64,000 nt of DNA from CAUZIR01 sp965250195 (GTDB lineage Bacteria > Chloroflexota > Dehalococcoidia > Lucifugimonadales > UBA2962), in assembly GCA_965250195.1 (NCBI GenBank), contig OZ252295.1:1674001-1738000 (forward strand), read 5' to 3'. Below are positions 29,882 to 39,205 of the stretch, piece after piece. Numbering within the stretch: position 1 is the stretch's first letter; each line of letters opens with the position of its first letter. The translations under genes were made by a program, and so were the position numbers. The notes under the pieces were generated by a model. That model saw only the letters and a list, made by a program, of their open reading frames with translations, had not been told where the DNA came from and did no database searches.

Positions 29882-30793
29882 ATGAGAGTCGTAGTCACAG
29901 GCGGGGCTGGGTTCGTGGGCTCCCACATAGTCGAGATGCTGGCCGGTCGCGGGGATGACGTGCTGGCGGTGGACGACCTGTCCACCGGCAAGCGGTCCAA
30001 CCTGTCGCCAGACATCGCACTGGAAGAAATGGCCATCGGAGACGGGGCCCTCGCGGATGTGTTGGCGGGCTTTCGGCCTGACGCTATGGTGCACGCGGCC
30101 GCCCAGGCGTCGGTGCCCAGCTCCGTTGCCGACCCGGCACACGATGCGAGGATAAACATCATCGACGGCCTGAATGCGATGGCCGCCGCAGTGGATGCGG
30201 GCGTTTCGAAGATTGTCTACATCAACACCGGCGGGGCTCTTTATGGCGAGCCCGACTATGTGCCGTGCGACGAGGATCACCCCATCCGGCCGATCAGCCC
30301 GTATGGACTGAGCAAGGCGACTCTGGAAGCGTACCTGGTCATGTTGCTGCCCTCGGGCATCTCTTTGATCACCCTGAGACTGGCCAATGTCTACGGCCCG
30401 CGGCAGGACCCACATGGCGAGGCCGGGGTCGTCGCCATCTTCACTGAGCGCATGATGTCTGGACGTGAGATAACGGTGTTTGGCGACGGCGAGCAGACCA
30501 GGGATTTCGTGTACGTAAAGGACGTCGCCAGCGCCGTCGCGGCCGCGCTGACTACTTCGGGGCGACATTCGGTCAACATCGGCACCGGCGTGCCCACCAG
30601 CGTGGACCAGGTTTTTCGGGCGCTGGCTTCGAGCACAGGGTATGGGCGCGAGCCGCGCCACGAAGAAGCCCGGTCGGGTGACGTGAGGCACGTCTACCTG
30701 GACGTGGCCCGGGCGGCGTCCGTGCTCGGCTGGCGGCCATCTGTCGGGCTCGACGAAGGCCTGAATTTGACCGTCGAGTCCTTCAAGGCTTGA
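29882..30793 (+). CDS. NAD-dependent epimerase/dehydratase (UDP-glucose 4-epimerase-like)
   Basis: A 303-aa extended SDR: VVVTGGAGFVGSHI gives the Gly motif, NTGGALYGE the active-site Thr/Ser region, ISPYGLSK the catalytic YxxxK (Tyr and Lys near residues 141 and 145), and RLANVYGPRQDP the sugar-binding part. It likely epimerises or oxidises nucleotide sugars. I chose ATG 29882 because the fold begins there, with TATGCT 7 nt upstream and no ribosome site, which suggests a leaderless mRNA. The frame extension to 29483 is antisense to the deacylase. Confidence 0.88.
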   Translation: MRVVVTGGAGFVGSHIVEMLAGRGDDVLAVDDLSTGKRSNLSPDIALEEMAIGDGALADVLAGFRPDAMVHAAAQASVPSSVADPAHDARINIIDGLNAMAAAVDAGVSKIVYINTGGALYGEPDYVPCDEDHPIRPISPYGLSKATLEAYLVMLLPSGISLITLRLANVYGPRQDPHGEAGVVAIFTERMMSGREITVFGDGEQTRDFVYVKDVASAVAAALTTSGRHSVNIGTGVPTSVDQVFRALASSTGYGREPRHEEARSGDVRHVYLDVARAASVLGWRPSVGLDEGLNLTVESFKA

Positions 30794-30830
30794 GCAGGGG
30801 AGTCGGGACCCCGTCCTCGGCCCTCATTCG

Positions 30831-31061
30831 GTGACCGCCGACGAAACGTCCAGCCCCGGCCCGTGCCTGCCGACGGCGGTATGGTTTCTCGTCTCTGAGG
30901 ACGGCGAACCGCTGGGCCAGACGTACGCCCCGGCGCCCGAAGTTGGGCAGGAGGTGCGGCGGCCGGATGCCGTCGCGGGGTGGGTAGTGGTGGGGCTCGA
31001 AGAGTTGCGGCCGGCCTGCGCCATGAGGCGCTTTCGCGTCGTGATCAGGCCGCCCGACTAA
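30831..31061 (+). CDS. Small hypothetical protein
   Basis: A 76-aa frame from GTG 30831 with a plausible beta-rich pattern (AVWFLVSEDGEPLGQTYAP, GWVVVGLEELRP). There is no family match. It lies 37 bp after the epimerase on the same strand and is convergent with the ferredoxin-like gene. Its coding nature is moderately supported by composition only. Confidence 0.45.
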   Translation: MTADETSSPGPCLPTAVWFLVSEDGEPLGQTYAPAPEVGQEVRRPDAVAGWVVVGLEELRPACAMRRFRVVIRPPD

Positions 31062-31083
31062 CCCGAAACTGCCCGGAGTCGGC

Positions 31084-32187
31084 CTACACGACCACCCGGT
31101 ACTGCGGGTTGTCGCCCTTGGCCCCCTCTTTCATGCAGTTCATCGTGGGAACGGTTCGAGTGAACTCGACTGAGATCTCCAGACTCTCGGTCCGCCCATC
31201 GCCCTCCCAATTGCCACCATTTGGGGCGTACTCGAACCGCACCCGGTGCCTTTCGTTGCCCGGGTCGCGGCCGACTGTCACGACGCGCTTCTCGGCGTCA
31301 ATCCAATCCCACCCGACCCGCGCAAACGCGGCCTTTTCGGCGTTCTGCTCCGCGCACGTTTCCAGCGCCGCCCAGCCCCGGTAGCTGTCGGCGATGGTCG
31401 CCACATCTCCCCGACGACCGAGGATGGCGTGTGCGAGTTCGGCATCGACACCGGCCCAGTAGCGCCCGTCCGGCATGTCGATCAGCGTGGGTGCGAACCG
31501 GTGGCCGCCGGTGTGGCTGGTCCGCCAAACGCGCACTTGCGACCCGTCGTTCGGATGGCTGTTGGCGGCCATCGCCCGAAGCGCCTCGTACACTGGCACG
31601 CCGAACGACCCGCAGCACGCGTCCCGGTTGCCGTGCGTGCAAACCATGATGTCGCGCGTTCGTCGGTCGGGCTCTTTGAACGGCGCGAACTCGCCCAGGT
31701 CGCCGTCATCTTCCAGCAAGCTGCCCGCGAGCTGCGCGACCAGTTCATCCGGCACGAGGTACTCGACCCTGTCGTTGGTGACGAAGGCACCTTCTGGTCG
31801 GGAAAAGAGCATCAGGCGGGACATGCCCGTTGCCGAGTAGTCGGGGTCGGGCAGGACGCACTGGAGCCGTATTTGGGCGTCTTCGTCGTCGAGCTGACTG
31901 AGTAGTTCGCGCAGCGGGATGGGGAAGGCCCGAGTAAACTCGACTTTTCGGTCCCAGGGCGGCGCTAACTCCACGACCAGGCACCGGGTCCAGATCGGCG
32001 CGCTGCCGATGGGCTGCTCACCCAGGCGGCGGGCTGCCTCGGTGCACCTAGGTGCGGCCGAGTCTCGTCTCTGTAGTGGATTGGTCAGTTGGGCCTCCGG
32101 CCGGCTCGGGCGTGGCCGCAATATATCACCGGTCCGACGCTGAGGGCGGCCCCAGGCGATGCGAGGAGGGGCGGTGCCAACAGGCAC
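31084..32187 (-). CDS. Sucrase/ferredoxin-like family protein (thioredoxin-like ferredoxin)
   Basis: It contains the Suc_Fer-like signature: VCTHGNRDACCGSFGVPVYEAL with its Cys cluster, then VWRTSHTGGHRFAPTLIDMPDGRYWA. These are features of thioredoxin-fold [2Fe-2S] proteins. The C-terminal 100 residues form an extra beta domain (VVTVGRDPGNERHRVRFEYAP). The start is uncertain. The first 35 residues are poorly conserved-looking and a TTG inside (near DILRPRP) may be used. It is convergent with the small ORF and divergent from the alcohol dehydrogenase. Substrate unknown. Sucrase activity is only a historic family label. Confidence 0.75.
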   Translation of the reverse strand: MPVGTAPPRIAWGRPQRRTGDILRPRPSRPEAQLTNPLQRRDSAAPRCTEAARRLGEQPIGSAPIWTRCLVVELAPPWDRKVEFTRAFPIPLRELLSQLDDEDAQIRLQCVLPDPDYSATGMSRLMLFSRPEGAFVTNDRVEYLVPDELVAQLAGSLLEDDGDLGEFAPFKEPDRRTRDIMVCTHGNRDACCGSFGVPVYEALRAMAANSHPNDGSQVRVWRTSHTGGHRFAPTLIDMPDGRYWAGVDAELAHAILGRRGDVATIADSYRGWAALETCAEQNAEKAAFARVGWDWIDAEKRVVTVGRDPGNERHRVRFEYAPNGGNWEGDGRTESLEISVEFTRTVPTMNCMKEGAKGDNPQYRVVV

Positions 32188-32308
32188 GCCGGGCGTTTAC
32201 ACTTGAGCACGGCCCGCAGCGTCGGACCGCAACTCGCGGGCGGCTGCGAGGGCGCCAAATTTTTCGCCCCAATATCTTTCTGCCAATGTCTTTCTGGAGG
32301 ATCAGTCG

Positions 32309-33397
32309 ATGAAAGCCGCCGTTCTGTATGAGGCGAACACCCCGCTCAAGGTCGAGGAACTGGACCTCGATCCCCCCAAGGCCGGTGAGGTCCGGGTGAA
32401 GATGGCCGCCGCGGGCATATGCGCCAGCGACCACCACATAATGACCGGCACCGGCGTGCTGCCTATGCCCGTGGTTTTGGGCCACGAGGGCTCGGCGGTA
32501 GTGGAGGAGGTTGGGCGGGGCGTGACCAGCGTCTCCTCCGGCGATCGCTGCATTCTTTCGTTCGTGTCCAACTGCGGACACTGCCGCCAGTGCCGCTTGG
32601 GCAGCCCCCAGATGTGCGACACCAATGCCCTAACCGGTGCCACTCTCTTTGATGGGACCACTCGACTAAGTAAAGGCGACACGCGCGTCTACCAGATGGC
32701 CAAGATTGGGGTTTTTGGCGAGGCGGCGGTGGTCCCCGCGCAGGCCTGCCACCCCGTCCCATCGGACGTTCCCGTGGACGTGGCCGCCCTCATGGGCTGC
32801 TGCGTCACTACCGGGGTCGGCGCCGTCATCAACACACCCGCCGCCCGACCTGGCGCGACGGTGGCCGTCTTCGGCTGCGGGGGCGTGGGCCTGAACGTGA
32901 TACAGGGTGCGAAGCTTATGGGCGCGTCCCGCATCATCGCCGTGGACGTGCATGACCACAAGCTGGAGTTCACCTACAAGTTCGGCGCTACAGACGTGGT
33001 CAACTCTCGTGAAAAAGACCCGGTCGAGGAGATCAAGCGCATTACCGGCGGTGGCGTAGACCTGGCCTTCGACAGCTTCGGTGCGGCGATCACTACGGCT
33101 GCCTCGGTCAACTCGTTGCGCAAGAACGGTACTGCCGTGCTCGTCGGACTCGCGCCCCTGGGCGACACGGCGCCGATAGACATGGTCGATATGGTGCGAC
33201 AGCAAAAGACGCTGGTGGGCAGTTACTACGGCTCGGCCAGCCCGCACGAGACGTTCGGCAAGCTGGTGGACTGGTACCTGGCGGGCAAACTCAACGTCGA
33301 GGACCTGATAACCAGGCGTTATCGGCTTGCGGAGATCAACGAGGGATTCGACGCCCTGGCCCGCGGCGAGGACGGCCGCGGCGTGATAATCCACTAA
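32309..33397 (+). CDS. Zinc-dependent alcohol dehydrogenase (MDR family)
   Basis: A 362-aa medium-chain dehydrogenase. The catalytic zinc site is GICASDHH (Cys) with GHEGSAVV (His-Glu). The structural zinc lobe is NCGHCRQCRLGSPQMC. The cofactor site is VAVFGCGGVGLNVIQGA followed by an Asp that predicts NAD(H) preference. It resembles class III/aryl-alcohol dehydrogenases. TGGAGGA precedes ATG 32309. It lies 46 bp before the MFS transporter on the same strand, so they may be coexpressed. Confidence 0.9.
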   Translation: MKAAVLYEANTPLKVEELDLDPPKAGEVRVKMAAAGICASDHHIMTGTGVLPMPVVLGHEGSAVVEEVGRGVTSVSSGDRCILSFVSNCGHCRQCRLGSPQMCDTNALTGATLFDGTTRLSKGDTRVYQMAKIGVFGEAAVVPAQACHPVPSDVPVDVAALMGCCVTTGVGAVINTPAARPGATVAVFGCGGVGLNVIQGAKLMGASRIIAVDVHDHKLEFTYKFGATDVVNSREKDPVEEIKRITGGGVDLAFDSFGAAITTAASVNSLRKNGTAVLVGLAPLGDTAPIDMVDMVRQQKTLVGSYYGSASPHETFGKLVDWYLAGKLNVEDLITRRYRLAEINEGFDALARGEDGRGVIIH

Positions 33398-33443
33398 CGG
33401 TGTCGCGGGCGCCTGAAGCCAGGTATAAAACGGCCGGGTTGTC

Positions 33444-34703
33444 TTGAACTTCGCTCACAGGGGTTGGCTGGTCGTCGCCGTCGTCTTTCTCGGTGCGGGG
33501 CTGGCTATCGGTACGTCGAACTACGCTTTTGGCCTGTTCGTAGAGCCCTTGGAAGAGTCCTTCGGCTGGCGGCGCACATACATCAGCGCGTCCCTGTCGT
33601 TCATGGCGCTGGGCAGCCTTCTCGGACCGTTGCTGGGCGGTTTGATGGATCGCCACGGCGCGCGGCCGGTGATGGCCATTTCGCTGGCGCTGATCGGCCT
33701 CAGCTTCGCGCTCCGTCCTCTCATGACCGAGCTGTGGCACTGGTATGGCCTCTCGGCGCTGCAGTTCGTCGCCTTCTCGGGCGCGGCCATCCTGCCCGCC
33801 GGTCGGCTGGTGGGTCTGTGGTTCCCGGAGAAGCGGGGCCGGGTGATGGGCATCACCATGATGGGCAACAACTTCGGCGGCCTGGCCATCCCGCCTCTGG
33901 TTGGACTCTCCCTGAGGTCAGGCGGGTCCTGGGAGACGGCGTATTTTACCCTGGGCATGGCTGCGATTGCCCTTGCAGTAGTTGCAATGGTGGTAATCGT
34001 AGAACCCGGTCCCCGTGCTCGTGCGACGGCGGCCGCCCCCCCCGGCGGGGTCCGTCAGATCACTGGCTGGACGCTGAAACAGGCCGTCCGCACCCGCGCG
34101 TTCTTCGCGGTCACCGCCGCGATCATGCTGGGCAATTTCACCTACACCACGATTCTTGCCCATGTCTCGGTCCATTTGGAGGGGCGGGACGTGTCTGAGA
34201 CGTCTGCTTTTTGGGCGATAAGCGTGCTCGCGGCCAGCGGCATGGCGGGCAAGCTGGGCCTCGGGTATATGACCGAGAGGGTGCCTGCCAGGTTCGTTAT
34301 GATGGTCGCCTTCGGAGGCCAGATCGTCGGCATCGCATTGATGTTGACCCTGGTGTCCGGGGGGGTGATGTGGCTGTCGGTCGGCCTGTTCGGGTTCTTT
34401 ATGGGCTCGTTTGGGGCTCTTGCTCCCTTGCTGGTCCAGGACAGCTTCGGCATTAAAAGCTTCGGCAGCATCATGGGGATTATTTCGGCCACGACGGTGG
34501 TGTCGTTCGGACTGGGGCCTCTTGGCGCCGGACTGTCCTACGACCTGACCGGAGGATACGGACCGGCGTTTGTGGCGGTGGCCGTCGGGTTCGGCGTGGC
34601 GGCTATCGCCTTGACCCGGGCTGACACGGCGTCCCCGTCGGGGCCCTTAGTCAAAGACGGCGCCGAGGGAGAGGGCGATCCCGGTGAAAGGGTAATGAGT
34701 TAA
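33444..34703 (+). CDS. MFS transporter
   Basis: A 419-aa protein with about 12 hydrophobic helices in two halves. The first helix pair is LVVAVVFLGAGLAIGTSNYAFGLFV and the loop 2-3 motif is GGLMDRHGARPV, the MFS hallmark. The second half carries a weaker copy (YMTERVPARFV). It resembles monocarboxylate/oxalate-type transporters. It starts at TTG 33444. TATAAA at 33423-33428 suggests an own promoter with a very short leader. A C-terminal hydrophilic tail follows the last helix. Confidence 0.85.
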   Translation: MNFAHRGWLVVAVVFLGAGLAIGTSNYAFGLFVEPLEESFGWRRTYISASLSFMALGSLLGPLLGGLMDRHGARPVMAISLALIGLSFALRPLMTELWHWYGLSALQFVAFSGAAILPAGRLVGLWFPEKRGRVMGITMMGNNFGGLAIPPLVGLSLRSGGSWETAYFTLGMAAIALAVVAMVVIVEPGPRARATAAAPPGGVRQITGWTLKQAVRTRAFFAVTAAIMLGNFTYTTILAHVSVHLEGRDVSETSAFWAISVLAASGMAGKLGLGYMTERVPARFVMMVAFGGQIVGIALMLTLVSGGVMWLSVGLFGFFMGSFGALAPLLVQDSFGIKSFGSIMGIISATTVVSFGLGPLGAGLSYDLTGGYGPAFVAVAVGFGVAAIALTRADTASPSGPLVKDGAEGEGDPGERVMS

Positions 34704-34721
34704 AGGGTAATGAATTAAGAG

Positions 34722-35300
34722 ATGGTTCAACACGGCGGTCCCAACGGGACCGATATGGAAGCCTCGATAAAGAGAATCGAGGCGGAGGTGGCCGAGCTTA
34801 CGGCCCGCATCGAGGTGGACCCGGACGATGTCGACGCGCTGACGAAGCGCGGTGTCCTGTTCGGCCAGTTGGTAAAAGCGGGCGACGCGGTCGAGGACTT
34901 CAACAACGTCCTGCAGATCGACCCGGCCAATGCCGACGCCTACTACAACCGGGCGATGGCGTACGTGCACCTGCGGCAGCTGTCCCTGGCGATAGAAGAT
35001 TTCACCCGCGCCGCCGAACTGAACCCGGATAACGCCGACGCACTGGCCAACCGGGGCATGGCCAACTACGAGGCCAAGCACCCGGACCTGGCGGTGCGCG
35101 ACGCGGAACTGGCGATGGCCGTCAACCCGACTCACCCCCAGGCCTTCGCGGTGCGGGCTCTCGCCCAGGCGTTTCTAGGGCGGGAGGAACCGGCCCTCGA
35201 CGACCTGGCGAAGGCGGTCGAGTTTGGCTTCGACGGCCACACGCTGGGCATGCTGGTAAAGCAGGCCCGTCTGTCTGGCAGAAGGAGGGTAGAGGAATGA
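34722..35300 (+). CDS. TPR-repeat protein
   Basis: A 192-aa protein with about four tetratricopeptide repeats. Examples are AYYNRAMAYVHLRQLSLAIEDFTRAAELNPDN and ALANRGMANYEAKHPDLAVRDAELAMAVNP. It is a protein-protein scaffold without signal peptide. ATG 34722 or 34755 (MEASIKR) could start it. The next SDR gene overlaps its stop (ATGA), suggesting coupling. The preceding region has a duplicated AAAGGGTAATGA motif. Confidence 0.8.
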   Translation: MVQHGGPNGTDMEASIKRIEAEVAELTARIEVDPDDVDALTKRGVLFGQLVKAGDAVEDFNNVLQIDPANADAYYNRAMAYVHLRQLSLAIEDFTRAAELNPDNADALANRGMANYEAKHPDLAVRDAELAMAVNPTHPQAFAVRALAQAFLGREEPALDDLAKAVEFGFDGHTLGMLVKQARLSGRRRVEE

Positions 35301-36073
35301 CCGGCCGACTTGCTGGGAAAGTGGTGCTCATCACCGGAGGCGCCAACGGCGTTAACGGACAGTTGATGGGCTTCGGAGGCGCGTTCGCCCGCACAGCCGC
35401 GAAAGAGGGCGCTGCGGTTGTGGTAACTGATATCGACGAAAAGAACGGCCGCCTGACGGCGTCACAGATTGAAGACGGTGGATCGCAAGGCCTCTTCGCC
35501 TGGTTGGACGTGACCAGCGAGGCCGAGTGGCAGGCGGCCATCGGGGCGGCCGTGGACGCCTATGGGCGCCTGGACGTTTTGGTGAACAGCGCCGGAAACC
35601 ACGCCCTGTTCGACGTGGAGCATACGTCTGAGCAGGACTGGGAGCGGGTGCTGGCCGTGCACGCGAAGGGCGCGTTTCTGGGCACGAAGTTCGCGGCACC
35701 GGTGATGAGACGGGGCGGCGGAGGGTCAATAGTGAACATCTCCTCCATCGCGGCGATGGGGGGTAGCCCCAGCAACACTGCTTACCACGCTGCGAAAGGC
35801 GCGATTCGCTCTTTCACCAAGTCGGCGGCCATTCAGCTCGCCGGTGACGGCATCCGGGTGAACTCGCTCCACCCCGGCTTCGCGGACACGCCGTTCACAG
35901 TGGGCCCGTTCGCGGAGCCGGGCGCTCTCGAACGTCGACTAAAGCAGGTGCCATTGGGCCGGTTGGGTACGGCGCGAGAGGTGGCCAACGCCATCCTCTA
36001 CCTGGCATCGGACGAGTCCTCTTACGTCACAGGCACCGAACTGGTCGTAGACGGCGGGTTCTTATCGCAATAA
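35297..36073 (+). CDS. Short-chain dehydrogenase with expanded Gly loop
   Basis: A 258-aa classical SDR: LVNSAG, catalytic Ser in NISSIAAMGG, YHAAK for YxxxK, and GTELVVDGGFLS at the end. The cofactor loop reads TGGANGVNGQLMGFGGAFA instead of the usual TGGxxGxG, an insertion of several residues that could alter cofactor binding. VTDID after strand 2 suggests NAD(H). ATG 35297 overlaps the TPR stop. It is convergent with the CocE hydrolase. Confidence 0.88.
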   Translation: MTGRLAGKVVLITGGANGVNGQLMGFGGAFARTAAKEGAAVVVTDIDEKNGRLTASQIEDGGSQGLFAWLDVTSEAEWQAAIGAAVDAYGRLDVLVNSAGNHALFDVEHTSEQDWERVLAVHAKGAFLGTKFAAPVMRRGGGGSIVNISSIAAMGGSPSNTAYHAAKGAIRSFTKSAAIQLAGDGIRVNSLHPGFADTPFTVGPFAEPGALERRLKQVPLGRLGTAREVANAILYLASDESSYVTGTELVVDGGFLSQ

Positions 36074-36102
36074 TTGAGGCCCAGTAGGGGGCCGGAGCCC
36101 CA

Positions 36103-37863
36103 TTAGCGGGGCACTATCGGCAGTACCACGTGCGACGGGTGGTCGGCGTCGTGCACAATCGTCTGGTTCGCCTTCTCCGTCCGTCCGCCCTCGCCAATCG
36201 GGTCGCCTGTATTGGGGTTGCGGTCGAAGCGCGGGAAGTTCGAACTCGCTATGTCGAGTCGGATGCGATGCCCCTTCTTAAAGACGTTTGCGGTCGCCCA
36301 CAGGTCGATGGTGTATTCGAGCGTCTCGCCCGGTGTGATCAGCTCGCCGTGCTCCATGCCGTTGCGGTAGCGCGCACGGATGATCCCGTCGGTCAAGTTG
36401 ATCGCCTTCTCGCCGTCCGGGTAGACGTCCACCAGCTTGCCGGTGAAGTCGGTATCCTTCGCGCTAGAAGATGCGTAGAGCTTGACCGTGATCGGCCCCG
36501 TGACCTCGACGTCGCGATCCAGTGGAGGCGTGGAGTAGACCAGCACGTCCTCCCGCATCTCGATGTCGGTCTGATCGAACGCACCGGCGCCACCCAGAGC
36601 GTCGTAACAGCAAAGACCGCCGCCACGGGTCGGGACGGGGAACATGGGGTCGTAGGTAAACGTGTCGAAGGTCGCGCCTGAAGGCGCGGACGTGGTCAGC
36701 GTGCCATCGCCGTTTAGCGAGTTGGCGCCGCCCCCGCTGGCCAGGTAGTATTTCGTTTCCACCGCCCTGGCCAGGGGCCACTCGGACTCGTCCCGCCACG
36801 TGTTGTCGCCCATGACGAAGAGCTTTACCGGCTTGTCCTCGGCCACGCCGTTGTCGAGCCCCTTTAGGTGATGGTCGAAGTAGCGCAGCAAAATGCCGTG
36901 GATGTCGATGGACGCCGAGTACGAGCTTATGCCGAAGTATTCTTCGCCCACCGGAACGCCGGGGAAACCCGGGAGCGCGCCTGGATGCACCCAGGGCCCG
37001 ATCATCAGTCGCTGGCCGTCGCGCGCCCGGTCGCCGTCGCCCATGGATCGCATGCGGCCGTAGTTGCGAAGAGTGCCGCCCATAAAGATGTCGAACCAGC
37101 CACCGTAGTTGAGCGCTGGGACGTCGATGCGGGAATGGAACTCCTCGATGCTGATGGCCTTCCAGTAGTCGTCGTATTCCGGGTGCTCCAGCCACCTGTA
37201 ATAGAAGTCGCCGGTGCCCTTGAGCACGGGCCAGTCTTTCATAGGCAGGTGGTTGTACTCGGTCATCAGGTCGTCGGTCCGTCCGATGAGGTCCGCTGCC
37301 CCTCCCTCGGGCGCTCCAAAGTGCGTTTCGAGGTGCTCGTAGTTGGCGCCGGTAAGGTGAACGAGTGACCAGCTCAGGTTGAAGTCCAGCTCGAACGCAC
37401 CGCCCTGGTAGGTCCACCCGTCGTGGTAGTTGGAGGCGGTGATACCGGGCGTAATGGCCTTCAGGTGTGGCGGGCGGGCGATGGCCGCCAGCCACTGGGT
37501 CGCCCCCACGTACGAGCCGCCGAACATGCCCACGTTGCCGTCGCACCACTCCTGTCGGGCTAGCCATTCAATGGTGTCATAACCGTCAGGGATCTCGTTG
37601 ACGAAGGGGTGGAACTCGCCCTCGGACTGGAAGCGCCCGCGGCAGTCTTGCACCACGACGACGTAACCCGCCTTGACGGCCCGGATCGAGTCCACCGATA
37701 GCGAATACGCGAACGGACTGGTGCGGTCGTACGGGGTGCGCTCCAAGAGGGCGGGGAAGCTGCCGGGAGTGTCCGGGCGGAACACGTCGCAGTATAGCGT
37801 CGTACCGTCGCGCATCGTCACCGGTATCGAAGATTCAAATTTAATGGATGTGATGTCCGCCAT
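36103..37863 (-). CDS. CocE/NonD family hydrolase (X-Pro dipeptidyl-peptidase S15 fold)
   Basis: From ATG 37863 (GGAG upstream) a 586-aa alpha/beta hydrolase. IPVTMRDGTTLYCDVFRP opens the fold, VVVVQDCRGRFQSEGEF is typical of the family, the nucleophile Ser is in MFGGSYVGATQW, and the C-terminal jelly-roll domain (VEVTGPITVKLYASSSAKDTDFTGKL ... GHRIRLDIASSNFPRFDRNPNTG) completes it. It hydrolyses esters or amides of acylated substrates (cocaine esterase and cephalosporin acylase relatives). Substrate unknown. There is no signal peptide. Confidence 0.88.
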   Translation of the reverse strand: MADITSIKFESSIPVTMRDGTTLYCDVFRPDTPGSFPALLERTPYDRTSPFAYSLSVDSIRAVKAGYVVVVQDCRGRFQSEGEFHPFVNEIPDGYDTIEWLARQEWCDGNVGMFGGSYVGATQWLAAIARPPHLKAITPGITASNYHDGWTYQGGAFELDFNLSWSLVHLTGANYEHLETHFGAPEGGAADLIGRTDDLMTEYNHLPMKDWPVLKGTGDFYYRWLEHPEYDDYWKAISIEEFHSRIDVPALNYGGWFDIFMGGTLRNYGRMRSMGDGDRARDGQRLMIGPWVHPGALPGFPGVPVGEEYFGISSYSASIDIHGILLRYFDHHLKGLDNGVAEDKPVKLFVMGDNTWRDESEWPLARAVETKYYLASGGGANSLNGDGTLTTSAPSGATFDTFTYDPMFPVPTRGGGLCCYDALGGAGAFDQTDIEMREDVLVYSTPPLDRDVEVTGPITVKLYASSSAKDTDFTGKLVDVYPDGEKAINLTDGIIRARYRNGMEHGELITPGETLEYTIDLWATANVFKKGHRIRLDIASSNFPRFDRNPNTGDPIGEGGRTEKANQTIVHDADHPSHVVLPIVPR

Positions 37864-37991
37864 GGTCCTTGTTTCTCCTCTGGTTCTCCTCGTCCCACGT
37901 CCCACCCGCGCGGGTTGCCGGAATATTAGGCTCGACCGAAACCCGTGTCAATCAGAAAATTAATGCCGGAATCCATGCGCCCGTATCGGCC

Positions 37992-38312
37992 GTGAACCGT
38001 GATCGTCTCTACACCAGGGGAGCTAGATGGTCGCCAGACGGAACTAGAGTGGCATTCATTGCAGGAGAGACCAAAGAGGCTGAGGGGCGTCCGATGATGG
38101 TCGATCTGACCTCAGAGCCCATCGAGCTGAGCACAGTGGAAACCGATTTAACCATCACTGGCAAAAGGGTCGAATGGGACGCTAGCGGCAGACGGATCAT
38201 GTTCGACACCGGTGGTGACATCTGGTTTGTAGAAATCGATTCGGCCCAGGTCGTTCGGCTAACCAGCAGCTCGGCAAACGAAAAGGAAGGGACCTGGCGT
38301 CCGTCGCAATGA
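37992..38312 (+). pseudogene. Remnant of a TolB/PD40 beta-propeller gene
   Basis: It holds only two or three blades: RWSPDGTRVAFIAG and RVEWDASGRRIMFDTGGDIWFVEID, followed by a stop. There is no signal peptide and no good start (GTG 37992 is possible). Full propeller proteins are several times longer, so this is likely a truncated gene in a decayed zone. Confidence 0.55.
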
Positions 38313-38389
38313 CCCTTTGTTAGTTCCTCCTTCAACTCCTCTTCCAGCGTTTCCATAAACGCCCACCTCCCAACTTCACTTCTCCGCCT

Positions 38390-38690
38390 CTCGCCGGGAT
38401 GGTCCGAGAGCTCGGTGACCGAATCCCAGGCGTCGCAGCCGTCGATTGTCTTGTAGTAACCGACCTTGTCGTTGGTTGTGACAAAGAACATGTAGCCGGT
38501 GTCCACGTCGGTGAACACGACGTTTGAACCGGGCGAGTCCTGGTCGGCGACGGTCTGGGCCGCGCTCTCGATGGTGACTTCGGCCGCAGCTGCCGTTCTC
38601 GGCCAGCCGAAGAACGCGGTGACACAACCGAGCGAGGCAGTGACGATGAGGGTGCTTCAGAGAAACGCGATGAGGTTTCGCCTGTCACCA
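38390..38690 (-). pseudogene. Degraded exported protein (sialidase/BNR-like)
   Basis: Reading right to left: a signal-peptide-like stretch with an internal TGA (NLIAFL stop STLIVTASLGCVTAFFG), then AAAAEVTIESAAQ and FTDVDTGYMFFVTTNDKVGYY followed by KTIDGCDAWDSVTELSDHPG, which resembles Asp-box exported proteins. After that the frame becomes nonsense-like. The premature stop and missing C-terminus mark a pseudogene. Confidence 0.5.
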
Positions 38691-39205
38691 AGCGGTGCCT
38701 CGTCGCGCGTAGACGTGCGAAGCGCAGGCGCGCGCAGGAACGAATGGAGGACAATCAGCACCTGCGATGCCCCGACATGGCCGCCTGGGCCACGTCGAGC
38801 GATGTTTTGGTGTGACAGCACAATAACACCGGCATACCTCGCCCCAGACGGTGCTGCAGTCACCCGTGTGGGTATGGCGGCGCCTGGCCTGATGGCCGAT
38901 ACGTTCCTAAAACCTCCTCCCGGTTTGGTCGCAGCACCCTCGGGCGACCCGACCAAACCGGGAGGAGGCCAGAATCGAGTTAATTTGATGCACCGGCAGC
39001 GTAATCATTACCGAGCCGATGTCAAAACTGAACCTAATAGTGGATTATATGGGTAAGAAAAAAGATCGCAACGTTAGCGTGTCCGTTATCATATCGAACA
39101 GATAGAGCCCGCGGTGCACCTGCCCGAAGGCTTCCCCATCGACGACATGGTCGTCAACGTCGGGCTGGCCCTATGGTCTGCCTGAGTTTCTGGCGAGGAG
39201 CCCGT
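38691..39205. other. Gene-free decayed region
   Basis: No intact gene. A short plus-strand frame ending 39183 (EPAVHLPEGFPIDDMVVNVG then LALW) looks like the tail of a lost gene. A 19-bp perfect inverted repeat lies at 38913-38968. Confidence 0.45.
38913..38968 (-). terminator. 19-bp perfect inverted repeat, possible strong terminator
   Basis: Arms CCTCCTCCCGGTTTGGTCG (38913-38931) and its exact complement (38950-38968) enclose 18 nt. On the minus strand TTTTAGG follows, so it could end transcripts from the NAD-kinase-like gene 240 bp away. It could instead be a mobile-element end. Confidence 0.5.

Noticed and set aside
29810..30691. 293-aa minus-strand frame opposite the epimerase
   Set aside because: Antisense shadow; composition is His/Arg/Gln-rich and without motifs.
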